A stretch of 64,000 bases of DNA. Origin: CAVQBP01 sp963710745 (GTDB lineage Bacteria > Bacteroidota > Ignavibacteria > Ignavibacteriales > Ignavibacteriaceae). Location of the stretch: positions 1 through 64,000 of the forward strand of contig CAVQBP010000029.1 in the NCBI GenBank assembly GCA_963710745.1, in the 5' to 3' direction. Positions 44,034 through 52,846 of the stretch are shown piece by piece; within the stretch, counting starts at the first letter, position 1, and every line of letters starts with the position of its first letter. The notes under the pieces are model-generated. The model worked only from the letters and a program-made list of their open reading frames with translations. It was not told where the DNA came from and did not search any database. The position numbers and the translations under genes were made by a program.

Positions 44034-46160
44034 ATGTTTAAGAATTCATTTCTTATTTCTTTTTTTGCATTTATTATATTCGTCTTCGGTGTAAAATCAT
44101 ACACACAATCTCAAATAGAAAAAGATAATATATTCAAACCACTTTCTTATGAACAATCTGAAAAAATGGCTGATTCTGTTTTGGCTCTGATGAATCTTGA
44201 TGAAAAGATTGCATATATAGGAGGTGACAAAAGTTTTTTTATTAGAGCCATTCCAAGATTAAACCTTGGTGAAGTATACATGTCCGATGCTACTCAGGGA
44301 GTACATATAAGGAAATCATTCAGAGATTTAGACCTTTCCAAATATCAGCTTGAAAAATCAACAGCTTTTCCATGTCCTATTTCATTAGCAGCTACCTGGA
44401 ATCCGGATCTGGCATATAAATATGCAAAATCAATCGGGGAGGAATGCAGAGCGGGAGGAATTGGAATTTTATTAGGCCCCGGGATGAATAACTACCGTCA
44501 GTCTCAATGCGGTAGAAACTTTGAATATTTTGGCGAAGATCCTTTTTTAGCTGCTAGGATGATTGAAAATTATGTTAAGGGAGTACAAAGTACAGGCACA
44601 GTTGCTACTCTTAAACATTTCGTTGCAAACAATACTGATTTTTACAGAAGAAGAAGTAATTCGGTTATCAGCGAAAGGGAATTGCATGAAATAAATCTGC
44701 CTGCTTTCAAAGCAGGTATTGATGCCGGCGCCAGAGCAGTAATGACTTCATATAATTTATTGAATGGTGAATGGTGCGGTCAAAGTAAAAATGTAATTAA
44801 TAATATCCTGAAAAAACAATTAGGATTTAAATGGCTTGTAATGACAGATTGGTGGTCGGTTTATGATGGAGAAAAAGTTGTTAAATCAGGACAGGATCTT
44901 GAAATGCCTTCTGCTTTTGCCTTAAAAAATGTTGATTCACTTTTGAAAGCAGGTGTAATAAATATTGCTGATATAGATGGTATGGTTAAAGGAATACTCA
45001 AAACATATTTTTCTATGAAATTAAACGGCAGACAAAAAGATCCTTCTTATTTAGATAAATATCGAGAACACGAATCAGTTGCTTTACAAACGGCAAGAGA
45101 AGGAATCGTGCTCTTAAAAAACGAAAATAATATTCTGCCGATTGATAATAATATAAAAAATATTTTGATAACCGGCGATTATGTTAAAAAGTTAGCAAGA
45201 GGCGGAGGTTCTGCAGAAGTTGATGGATATGATATACATTCTATGCTTGATGAATTAAAAAAAATATTCGGCAGTAATTTAAATTATGTCGAGAACCCAA
45301 CTCCCGGGCAAATAAAATCTGCTGATATTGTTCTCTGCAATATAGGGAGTGATGATAGTGAAGGCTGGGACAGACCTTTTGAATTACCTGATGATCAGGA
45401 AAATAGAGTTCTTCAATGTGTAAATAATAATTCGAATACGATTGTAATAGTAACCTCCGGCAGCGGAATCAGGATGAACGACTGGAGCAGTAAAGCAAAA
45501 GCAATTATTTATGCATGGTACGGCGGTCAAATGGGGAACGCTGCTTTAGCCGAAATAATTGCAGGCAAAACAAATCCATCCGGCAAATTGCCGGTAACAA
45601 TTGAAAAAGAATTCAAAGATTCTCCCGGTTTTGGTTATATTCCTGAAGGTGAAAAACTTTATACCGGCTGGAGCGGTGATGCTGAAAACATGCATAAAGT
45701 ATTTAATATTTATTATACCGAAGGTGTTTTTGTTGGTTACAGGTGGTATGACAGCAGGAATATTGAACCGTTGTTTCCTTTCGGTTATGGATTGTCTTAT
45801 ACGACTTTTGAGTACAGCAATCTTAATGTATCAAATGAAAAGTTTAATGATGATGACACTCTCATTGTTAACTTTACTATTAAAAATACAGGTAATGTTG
45901 AAGGAAAGGAGATTGCACAGTTGTATATACATGATGTCAAATCTTCTGTCCCCCGCCCGGTTAAAGAGTTGAAAGGATTTAAGAAAATTGACCTTAAACC
46001 AGGTGAAAGTAAAATTATTGCAATAAAACTGGATAAAAAGGATTTCTCATTCTGGAATCCGGCAACAAAGGGCTGGTTTGCAGAAAAAGGTAAATTTCTT
46101 TTGAATGTGGGTTCTTCATCAAGAGATATTGAATTACAAAAAGAAGTGGAATTATTATAA
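44034..46160 (+). CDS. Secreted GH3 beta-glucosidase
   Basis: This 708-residue protein has a signal peptide ending near SYTQ (residue 25). The GH3 barrel has KHFVANNTDFYRR near residue 200 and the nucleophile Asp in VMTDWWSVYDG near 270. The alpha/beta sandwich domain comes next, then a C-terminal fibronectin III-like domain (FPFGYGLSYTTFEY onward). Members release glucose or other sugars from beta-linked oligosaccharides. The next gene, GH5, starts 23 bases after the stop, so the two likely act together on a beta-glucan. A GGAGG site precedes the ATG. No type IX sorting domain is present. Confidence 0.93.
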   Translation: MFKNSFLISFFAFIIFVFGVKSYTQSQIEKDNIFKPLSYEQSEKMADSVLALMNLDEKIAYIGGDKSFFIRAIPRLNLGEVYMSDATQGVHIRKSFRDLDLSKYQLEKSTAFPCPISLAATWNPDLAYKYAKSIGEECRAGGIGILLGPGMNNYRQSQCGRNFEYFGEDPFLAARMIENYVKGVQSTGTVATLKHFVANNTDFYRRRSNSVISERELHEINLPAFKAGIDAGARAVMTSYNLLNGEWCGQSKNVINNILKKQLGFKWLVMTDWWSVYDGEKVVKSGQDLEMPSAFALKNVDSLLKAGVINIADIDGMVKGILKTYFSMKLNGRQKDPSYLDKYREHESVALQTAREGIVLLKNENNILPIDNNIKNILITGDYVKKLARGGGSAEVDGYDIHSMLDELKKIFGSNLNYVENPTPGQIKSADIVLCNIGSDDSEGWDRPFELPDDQENRVLQCVNNNSNTIVIVTSGSGIRMNDWSSKAKAIIYAWYGGQMGNAALAEIIAGKTNPSGKLPVTIEKEFKDSPGFGYIPEGEKLYTGWSGDAENMHKVFNIYYTEGVFVGYRWYDSRNIEPLFPFGYGLSYTTFEYSNLNVSNEKFNDDDTLIVNFTIKNTGNVEGKEIAQLYIHDVKSSVPRPVKELKGFKKIDLKPGESKIIAIKLDKKDFSFWNPATKGWFAEKGKFLLNVGSSSRDIELQKEVELL

Positions 46161-46183
46161 TTCTTAAAAATATGGAGAAGAAA

Positions 46184-47290
46184 ATGATATTCAAAGAAAA
46201 AATAAAGTTCTTTCTATTAGTATTAATTTCTTTAATTTCCTCAGTTTATGCACAAACCGAAAGTAAGTTTCCGGAAAATTTTAAAATCAGAACCGGTGTA
46301 AATATCAGTCATTGGCTATCTCAAAGTGAAAAAAGAGGAGAAGCCAGGAAAGAATATATTACTAAAGCTGATTTTGATTCTATTGCTTCTGCAGGTTTTG
46401 ATCATGTACGAATACCGATTGATGAAGTGCAGCTTTGGGATTCAAACGGAAACATACATGAAAAAGCTTTTAATTTGCTTCATGATGCAATTAAATGGGC
46501 TTCTGAAAATAATCTGCGTGTAATAGTAGATTTGCATATTATACGGTCTTTTTATTTTAATAAAACGTCAAATCCTTTATGGAAAAATGAAACCGAACAG
46601 AAAAAATTGGTTAATATGTGGCAGCAGCTTTCTGGTGAATTTCATCAATACCCTGACAGCATGGTTGCATACGAAATCTTAAATGAACCCACCGCAAAAG
46701 ATCCGGATGACTGGAACAAAGTATTTAATAAAGTCTTAAAAGCAATTCGTGTAAAGGAGCCAAACAGGGTAGTAATAATCGGTTCTGATATGTGGCAAAT
46801 ACCGCAAACTTTTCCTGAATTAAAATTTCCAAAGGATGATAAAAACATTATCCTGAGTTTCCATTTTTATACTCCTATGGCACTGACTCATCATACAGCA
46901 CCATGGACTGAAATCGGAGAATATAAAGGTCCTGTCAATTATCCGGGATGGATTGTTGACACTTCTTATTATAAAGAGCTTTCACCAGCTGCTGTAAAAG
47001 CTATGAGAGATTTTGCAAACGGATATTTTACTAAAGATACTTTAGAAAAAATTATGGAACCTGCAATTAAGGTTGCAAAAGAAAACAACCTGCATTTATA
47101 CTGCGGTGAATTTGGTGTCTATCCCCATATTCCGCAAAGTACGGCTTTACGCTGGTATAAAGATATATGCGGAATTTTTAATGAAAATAATATTGCATAT
47201 TGTCATTGGGGTTATAAAGGTGATTTCCCTGTAGTTAATAAAGATGGTTCATTAAACCGTAAGCTTGTTTCTGTTTTAACAGCGAAATAA
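46184..47290 (+). CDS. Secreted GH5 cellulase-type endoglucanase
   Basis: This 368-residue protein has a signal peptide ending at VYAQ. Catalytic residues are visible: acid/base Glu in YEILNEPTA near residue 165 and nucleophile Glu in LYCGEFGVYP near residue 307. Also seen are TGVNISHWLS, FDHVRIPID and VDLHI. Start ATG 46184 has GGAGAAG at the right distance; the in-frame ATG at 46172 has none. It forms a pair with the upstream GH3 gene. The exact beta-glucan is not determined by sequence. Confidence 0.92.
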   Translation: MIFKEKIKFFLLVLISLISSVYAQTESKFPENFKIRTGVNISHWLSQSEKRGEARKEYITKADFDSIASAGFDHVRIPIDEVQLWDSNGNIHEKAFNLLHDAIKWASENNLRVIVDLHIIRSFYFNKTSNPLWKNETEQKKLVNMWQQLSGEFHQYPDSMVAYEILNEPTAKDPDDWNKVFNKVLKAIRVKEPNRVVIIGSDMWQIPQTFPELKFPKDDKNIILSFHFYTPMALTHHTAPWTEIGEYKGPVNYPGWIVDTSYYKELSPAAVKAMRDFANGYFTKDTLEKIMEPAIKVAKENNLHLYCGEFGVYPHIPQSTALRWYKDICGIFNENNIAYCHWGYKGDFPVVNKDGSLNRKLVSVLTAK

Positions 47291-47403
47291 TATATAAGAA
47301 GAATTTGAAATGAGTAAATGTTAATTTAATCTAATAATAATTATCGAATCTTTTTATTCTAGTAAAATAATATTAAGTTTGTTTAATTTTTTTGAAGGTT
47401 GAT

Positions 47404-47865
47404 ATGGTTTATCTAATATTAAAACTCATCCATATTTTTGGTGCAATTATTTTTCTTGGGAATATTACGGTCGGCCCATTCTGGAAAAAGCATGCCGAAC
47501 TTTCTAAAGATCCGAAGAAAATTGCAGACACCTTTGACGGAATTATAAAAGCGGATAGATTTTTTACAATGCCCGGAGTTGCCATTATAATTGTTTTCGG
47601 AATTGGTGCTGCCTTACACGGCGGCTACAATTTGATTACTACAGCCTGGATATTCTGGTCATTAATTTTAGTTATTATTTCAGGTGCTGTTTTCATGGCT
47701 AAAGTCGTCCCTATCCAGAAGAAGATACTGGCTCTTGCTCAGAATGAAGGAGAATTTAACTGGGATGAATATGGAAGATTAGCCAAGCAGTGGGACGTCT
47801 GGGGTTCAATTGCAACGCTTGCACCGTATATTGCTGTGGTTCTCATGGTTATTAGGCCTGCGTAG
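47404..47865 (+). CDS. DUF2269-like membrane protein
   Basis: This 153-residue protein has four hydrophobic helices, starting YLILKLIHIFGAIIFLGNITVGPFWKKHAE. This is the DUF2269 pattern of a conserved His and Gly in helix 1 and a polar loop, also seen in CopD-like proteins. ATG 47404 follows GAAGG by five bases; a TTG at 47392 in the same frame lacks a site. Function unknown, possibly heme or metal related. Confidence 0.75.
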   Translation: MVYLILKLIHIFGAIIFLGNITVGPFWKKHAELSKDPKKIADTFDGIIKADRFFTMPGVAIIIVFGIGAALHGGYNLITTAWIFWSLILVIISGAVFMAKVVPIQKKILALAQNEGEFNWDEYGRLAKQWDVWGSIATLAPYIAVVLMVIRPA

Positions 47866-47931
47866 AATGCTACCGTTGGAATGATGGAATGAACGATTGA
47901 TTGAACATATAAAATTCAAATATTCAGTCAT

Positions 47932-48489
47932 TCATTTAATTATCGCGGAAATTTTCTTAAACTCCTCAGTCCTGCTTTCCTGCAGCAATTCAAATAAAAC
48001 GGATTCAACGGATGTTATTTCTGCATTGTTGCTTCTCATTCTTTCTAGAGCGATATTTAAATCCATTTCTTTCCTTGACGAAACAGCATCGGCACAAACA
48101 TCAACCTGGAAATTATTTGCCAGAAGATCGAGAACTGTCTGCTGAACACAAACATGTGATTCTATCCCGGCTATAACAACCTGTTTAATATTATTATCTT
48201 TTAACCTTTGAAACAGATTACCGGCTCCGTAGCAGCTGAAGCTTGTCTTTTGAATAGCGCTTAAACCTTCAAGTTCTTTTTGTAAAAAATGAGTTGTTGA
48301 TCCTAAGCCTTTGGGATATTGTTCCGTAAAAAAAACAGGGAGGTTTAGAACTTTAAATCCTTTAATTAATTTGATGCAGTTCCCGATTAATTTATCCTTG
48401 CTAAGCATTACATTAAGGATTTTTTCCTGGATATCAATTAGTAATAAAGCGGTTGAGTCTCTTAATAAAATTTTGTAATTTCTTTCCAT
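47932..48489 (-). CDS. Isochorismatase-family hydrolase
   Basis: This 185-residue protein has the cysteine hydrolase triad: Asp in ALLLIDIQEKI near residue 19, Lys in IQKTSFSCY near 81 and the nucleophile Cys in GIESHVCVQQT near 112. The family covers isochorismatase, nicotinamidase and many untested amidases; the YcaC-like group is closest in length and motif. It lies ten bases after ribD on the same strand, so co-transcription is likely, but no link to riboflavin is known. Confidence 0.88.
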   Translation of the reverse strand: MERNYKILLRDSTALLLIDIQEKILNVMLSKDKLIGNCIKLIKGFKVLNLPVFFTEQYPKGLGSTTHFLQKELEGLSAIQKTSFSCYGAGNLFQRLKDNNIKQVVIAGIESHVCVQQTVLDLLANNFQVDVCADAVSSRKEMDLNIALERMRSNNAEITSVESVLFELLQESRTEEFKKISAIIK

Positions 48490-48499
48490 CAGTCTCTAT

Positions 48500-49588
48500 T
48501 TATTTAATTAATTCAATTAAAAAGTCATCACCAATTCTTTCGGTATTCCTTACGCGAAGCTTTAATGCACTTTTAATATTTCTTTTATTAATATTTCCAA
48601 GAAGCGGAATGCCGCAGCCCATTAGTTTGGGAGTAACAAAGAGCATTATATCATCAAACAAATTTTTCTTAATAAATGAAGTATAAATTTCTCTACCCCC
48701 TTCTACAAGGATAGAAGAAATATTAATTTTTGCTAATTCCATCAGAACACTTTTTAAATTCAATCTCCCGTTTGCATCTTCTTTTACAAAAACGATATCT
48801 GCATTGTGTGCTAATATTTTTTTTATTTTCCCTTTTTTATCGGCATTTCTCTTGGATGTGACAATAATTAATTTCCTGTCCTTATTATTAATAAGAAGTT
48901 TAAATTTATTATTTAACTCGAGCTTAGTATCTAGAATAATTCTGCGGGGATTTCTTCCTTCAGATAGTCTTACAGTTAATTTAGGATCATCCTTTTTTAC
49001 AGTACCATATCCGACCAGGACGGCATCATATCCTGCCCTAAGCTGATGCACATATTTCCTTGAATCGAGAGACGAGATCCATTTGGAATCACCTGATTTA
49101 TCTGCGATCCTTCCGTCAAGAGTAAGTGCTGCCTTTAATGTAATGTAAGGGATTTTTTCTGTTATATATTTAAAAAAGAACCTGTTCAGTTCAATGCATT
49201 CATTTTCCATTATCCCTACTTTTACATCAATGCCAGCCGATTTTAATTTTCTTATCCCATTACCGCTTACCAGCGGATTCATATCATTAGTGCCGACAAC
49301 AACTTTTTTTATTTTCTGCTCTATTATTTTGTCAACACAGGGAGGAGTTTTCCCATGATGACTGCAGGGTTCCAGGTTTGTATAAAGAGTTGCTCCTTCA
49401 AGGCTCTCTTTTGCATTTCCAATTGCATTTACTTCTGCATGATTTTCACCAAATTTTTCATGGTAACCTGCAGAAATGATCCTGTCGTTTTTTACAATTA
49501 CGCATCCGACCAGTGGATTGGGACTTACGGAACCAATCCCTTTTTTTGCTATTTCAATTGCTAATTTTATATAAGATTCGTCCGACAC
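48500..49588 (-). CDS. ribD: Bifunctional riboflavin deaminase/reductase
   Basis: This 362-residue protein has the N-terminal deaminase domain with its zinc site HAEVNAI near residue 49 and PCSHHGKTPPC near residues 73-83. The C-terminal reductase domain has LKAALTLDGRIADKSGDSKWIS, RAGYDAVLVGYGTVKKDDP and ILVEGGREIYTSFI. It carries out the second and third steps of riboflavin synthesis. Length and order match RibD. No other rib gene is adjacent. Confidence 0.96.
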   Translation of the reverse strand: MSDESYIKLAIEIAKKGIGSVSPNPLVGCVIVKNDRIISAGYHEKFGENHAEVNAIGNAKESLEGATLYTNLEPCSHHGKTPPCVDKIIEQKIKKVVVGTNDMNPLVSGNGIRKLKSAGIDVKVGIMENECIELNRFFFKYITEKIPYITLKAALTLDGRIADKSGDSKWISSLDSRKYVHQLRAGYDAVLVGYGTVKKDDPKLTVRLSEGRNPRRIILDTKLELNNKFKLLINNKDRKLIIVTSKRNADKKGKIKKILAHNADIVFVKEDANGRLNLKSVLMELAKINISSILVEGGREIYTSFIKKNLFDDIMLFVTPKLMGCGIPLLGNINKRNIKSALKLRVRNTERIGDDFLIELIK

Positions 49589-49661
49589 TTATACGATATT
49601 ACCTTAGATAAATAGAATAATAAGATGTTAATTTTTATTGCAGATTCCGCTCTATGCAAAA

Positions 49662-50138
49662 CTATTCTATAGAAAGAATTTCAAATTCCAATAAACCAGC
49701 GGGTGCCTTAACATTTACCTTATCACCCGTTACAGCACCCAGTAAACCCTGACCAACCGGAGAAGTGATAGAAATCTTCCCAGCTTGAAAATCTGCTTCT
49801 TCAGGAGAAACCAATAAGTAATTAAAAATTTTCTGAGTTTTTAAATTCTTTATTTTCACTTTAGAAAGGATATGTACATTACCATCAGGGAATTGAGACG
49901 GATCAATTATCCTTGCTCTGGAAAGAATATTCTCCAGTTTGCTTATCCTAAGTTCGAACAAGCCCTGTTCTTCTTTTGCTGCATCATATTCCGCATTTTC
50001 AGATAAATCACCGTGCGCACGGGCTTCGGCAATTTTTGCTGCAATTTCTTTTCTGCCGTTTATTTTTAATTCTTGAAGTTCTTTTTCAAGTTCTACTAAT
50101 CGTTCTTTGGTTAAGTAAACAAAATTGGCTTCAGACAT
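49662..50138 (-). CDS. greA: Transcription elongation factor GreA
   Basis: This 158-residue protein has the coiled-coil N-terminus with the acidic tip DLSENAEYDAAKEEQ (residues about 43-57) and the FKBP-like C-terminal domain ending with SPVGQGLLGAVTGDKVNVKAPAG. It rescues backtracked RNA polymerase. A terminator-like hairpin with a U tract lies just upstream of the start codon and may attenuate its own expression. Confidence 0.96.
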   Translation of the reverse strand: MSEANFVYLTKERLVELEKELQELKINGRKEIAAKIAEARAHGDLSENAEYDAAKEEQGLFELRISKLENILSRARIIDPSQFPDGNVHILSKVKIKNLKTQKIFNYLLVSPEEADFQAGKISITSPVGQGLLGAVTGDKVNVKAPAGLLEFEILSIE

Positions 50139-50164
50139 AATTATATTCTCAGATTGTTTTTGAC

Positions 50165-50200
50165 AAAAAAAATTGCCACAGCTTTAATCAGCAGTGGCAA
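50165..50200 (-). terminator. Terminator-like hairpin in the greA leader
   Basis: On the minus strand TTGCCAC and GTGGCAA pair (50173-50179 with 50194-50200), as do GCT and AGC further in, with one A-A mismatch between them. Eight U follow (50172-50165). The U tract ends 26 bases before the greA ATG. It could end the M1 peptidase transcript, but that gene stops 230 bases away, so leader attenuation of greA is equally possible. Confidence 0.65.
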
Positions 50201-50432
50201 ATGGAAAATTAAAAAATATTAATCTACTTGTCAAGACGAAATATTAACAAAAAACATTTATTGTATTTTCTGTCCGGTTCAAATGTATAGAATGATGAAA
50301 TTTTTTTAAAAAAATATAAGATTCCTGGTTCATTCTTTTTTCTGCCCGCTGCAAGTAAAGTTTATACAAATAACTTAAGAAGATTTTCTATTCTGTTATG
50401 ATTGAATTTAAGAAACTGATTATTTTTATAAA

Positions 50433-52409
50433 TTACTTCAAAACTACCAGCTTTTTTGTCGATATGAGTGAACCTGCTTTTAAGCTGTATAAATATACGC
50501 CGCTTGCAAGACCGCTTCCATCAAAAACTACGGAATATTTACCCGGAGATTGAGCCTTATCAACTAAAACAGCAACCTGATTTCCCAGGATATCATATAC
50601 AATTAACTTAACATTGATATTATAAACCGTATTAAGTTCAGGTACCTGGTATTCAATAGTTGTAGTTGGATTAAAAGGATTTAAAGGATTGGGATGATTC
50701 TGCTTAAGTTCAAATTTTATTTGACCGGATACATTATTACTATCCGGGAATGTAATTGCATCTTTTAAGATCCAGTTATTAGGATCTATTGTAACGGAAA
50801 CAGGAGTTCCCTTAACTAAAAATTTTACCTGCTGATCCTGCTGATCATTAAAAAATGAAAAAAGTGTATCACCTGCGGAAGTTGAAATTTTTATTTGAAC
50901 AGGCATTGTAAAGAAAGAAGGATAGGTATTTACCGTTTGGCCAATTTTTATTGTTACTTCATAATTGTTATTAATTTTATCAGCATGCCATTCAATTTTG
51001 TATTTCGGATAGTGTTCGCCATATATCCATTCATTAAAGAAGTAATTGAGATCCTGACCGGAAACAGCTTCGGCATCTCTTTGAAAATCTGCTGTTACAG
51101 CAGTGCCATAAGCAACACGCGGATCGTTCGAATAGGTTTTCATTATTTTAAAAGAAACAGAATCACCGACAACTCCCCTTAACATATGCAGTACAATACC
51201 GCCTTTTGAATATGACCTGTTGCCGTTAAAAATTTCGGATATAGAACTAATATCCTGTACATAAATAGAACCTTTGGCACTTTTCGCACCAGCCATCTTC
51301 AGAGAGACAAAATTATTATAAGCCGAATCTCCATAAACCTTTTCAGCATAAAGCATTTCTCCATAAGTAGCAAAACCTTCGTTAAGCCAGATATCCTGCC
51401 AGTCCCTGCACGTAATTTTATCGCCGAACCATTGGTGAGTTAATTCATGGACTAAAATTGTTTCCGTAAATCTGCTGATTGAAGAGACGGTTTGATTTTC
51501 CATTCCGCCGCCGCCTTTCCAGCCCATTTCTGCGTTTCCGTATTTCTCCTTAATAAACGGATACAAACCGAAATAATTTGACATTACTCGAAGCATATTA
51601 GGTACTTTGTCAAGTAAAGTTTGATATTCAGCGAGATCCTCCGGGTAAATATAATTTATTACAGGCATTGAATCTTTTTCACTGTACTTAAAATAATTCT
51701 TATAGATTGTATAGTTGGATATTGCAAGAGAAATTAAATATTGAGCAATTGGATATTTATTGGTCCATTTGTAAGTAGCCGTATTATCGGGATTTTCAAC
51801 GATATCAATCAGAGTTCCATTCGATACTCCGTAAAGATTCTTATCAACATTTATCCAAACATCTGAAGAATCTGCTTTATCGGCAGGTGTATCTTTACAG
51901 GGAAACCAATCGCTAGCGCCGTATGGTTCGCTTAATGTCCATATTACAGGTTCATTATTTCCATGAGTATCAAACTCAAAGCTTCCGAATCCGCTTGAAC
52001 CCGGGATTCCCTGGTAATATATTTTTATTTCAAAAATTTCATTTGGATTATAAGATTTGTTAAGAGTAATATTCAGCTTTGCATCTGTGTGTGAAAAGTG
52101 CAGCTTTGTGTTGCCGGATATAACCGAATCAACCAGCATCGGGTTCTGCAGATCTAAAAAAAATGAATTCAGTCGATTATGAGCAGGAGATGCGTTTATC
52201 GTTACCGAACCGGATAAGTATTTTGGGCTGTAAGTAACCTTCAGATTTAATTTGTAATATTTAATATCAATTGTGGAATCACCGGGGTATTCAACTTTTA
52301 GAAGGGAATTAACCCTTTGAAGACTTTTATTATTGGTTTTTTCAAAATTTTGAGAAAAGGATAAAAAACTGAATAAAAAAAGGCAAACCGCAGTTTTTAA
52401 AAGAAACAT
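50433..52409 (-). CDS. Secreted M1-family metallopeptidase with type IX sorting domain
   Basis: This 658-residue protein has a signal peptide (SFLSFSQN near residue 20) and the M1 aminopeptidase fold with the exopeptidase-type motif GGGMENQ near residue 300. The zinc site is HELTHQWFGD near residue 325, with the third ligand Glu in NEGFATYGE. The last ~85 residues are a type IX sorting domain: NHPNPLNPFNPTTTIEY at the start, YDILGNQVAVLVD in the middle and SGVYLYSLKAG near the end. It is therefore exported through the outer membrane and released or anchored at the surface. The NPFNPTTTI form supports an Ignavibacteria origin. Confidence 0.94.
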   Translation of the reverse strand: MFLLKTAVCLFLFSFLSFSQNFEKTNNKSLQRVNSLLKVEYPGDSTIDIKYYKLNLKVTYSPKYLSGSVTINASPAHNRLNSFFLDLQNPMLVDSVISGNTKLHFSHTDAKLNITLNKSYNPNEIFEIKIYYQGIPGSSGFGSFEFDTHGNNEPVIWTLSEPYGASDWFPCKDTPADKADSSDVWINVDKNLYGVSNGTLIDIVENPDNTATYKWTNKYPIAQYLISLAISNYTIYKNYFKYSEKDSMPVINYIYPEDLAEYQTLLDKVPNMLRVMSNYFGLYPFIKEKYGNAEMGWKGGGGMENQTVSSISRFTETILVHELTHQWFGDKITCRDWQDIWLNEGFATYGEMLYAEKVYGDSAYNNFVSLKMAGAKSAKGSIYVQDISSISEIFNGNRSYSKGGIVLHMLRGVVGDSVSFKIMKTYSNDPRVAYGTAVTADFQRDAEAVSGQDLNYFFNEWIYGEHYPKYKIEWHADKINNNYEVTIKIGQTVNTYPSFFTMPVQIKISTSAGDTLFSFFNDQQDQQVKFLVKGTPVSVTIDPNNWILKDAITFPDSNNVSGQIKFELKQNHPNPLNPFNPTTTIEYQVPELNTVYNINVKLIVYDILGNQVAVLVDKAQSPGKYSVVFDGSGLASGVYLYSLKAGSLISTKKLVVLK

Positions 52410-52562
52410 TTTATTGTTATTTATTTAATAAAATAAAATGAAGTATTTTTTTAAAAAATTCAACTCATTAAAAAAGGTTTTGAGTCGTATCAAGTATATT
52501 AAACTATAGAGCGCAATTCATTTTATAGAGATTATCAATGGTGAAGTCTTTAACTAATTAAC

Positions 52563-52842
52563 TGAAGTTACGCAAAATTCTTTCATTTTGGGTCCAAACC
52601 ATGAGGGTCACTTTTTAAAAATCCTCTAGTGCTCTGTAACTGAAATAACTACACACGGCAGTCATGGTCCAAACCATGACTGGGAATTATTTTTTATATA
52701 TTTCTAAATGTTCCTGTCTTGGACTGGTCCATGACAGCCAAGTCAAAAGTGTAGAAGTGTTAGTTACAGAACACTAGTTTACTCAAAAAGCATCCTTCAA
52801 GGTCCTTAGGAACTGACCTTAAAGGATAGTTGCGTAACTTCA
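52563..52842. repeat. 280-bp element with nested inverted repeats
   Basis: The element starts with TGAAGTTACGCAA (52563-52575) and ends with its exact complement (52830-52842). Inside, CTAGTGCTCTGTAACT (52626-52641) pairs with 52762-52777 at 15 of 16 positions, and CAGTCATGGT-CCAA-ACCATGACTG (52659-52682) is a perfect hairpin. GGTCCAAACCATGA occurs twice (52591-52604 and 52667-52680), and AAGGTC/GACCTT forms another small hairpin near 52799. TAATTAA flanks it on both sides, one base from each end, as a possible target duplication in AT-rich DNA. No protein frame is present. It ends four bases before the stop of the AddB-like gene. It may be a MITE or a structured RNA. Confidence 0.75.
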
Positions 52843-52846
52843 ATAA

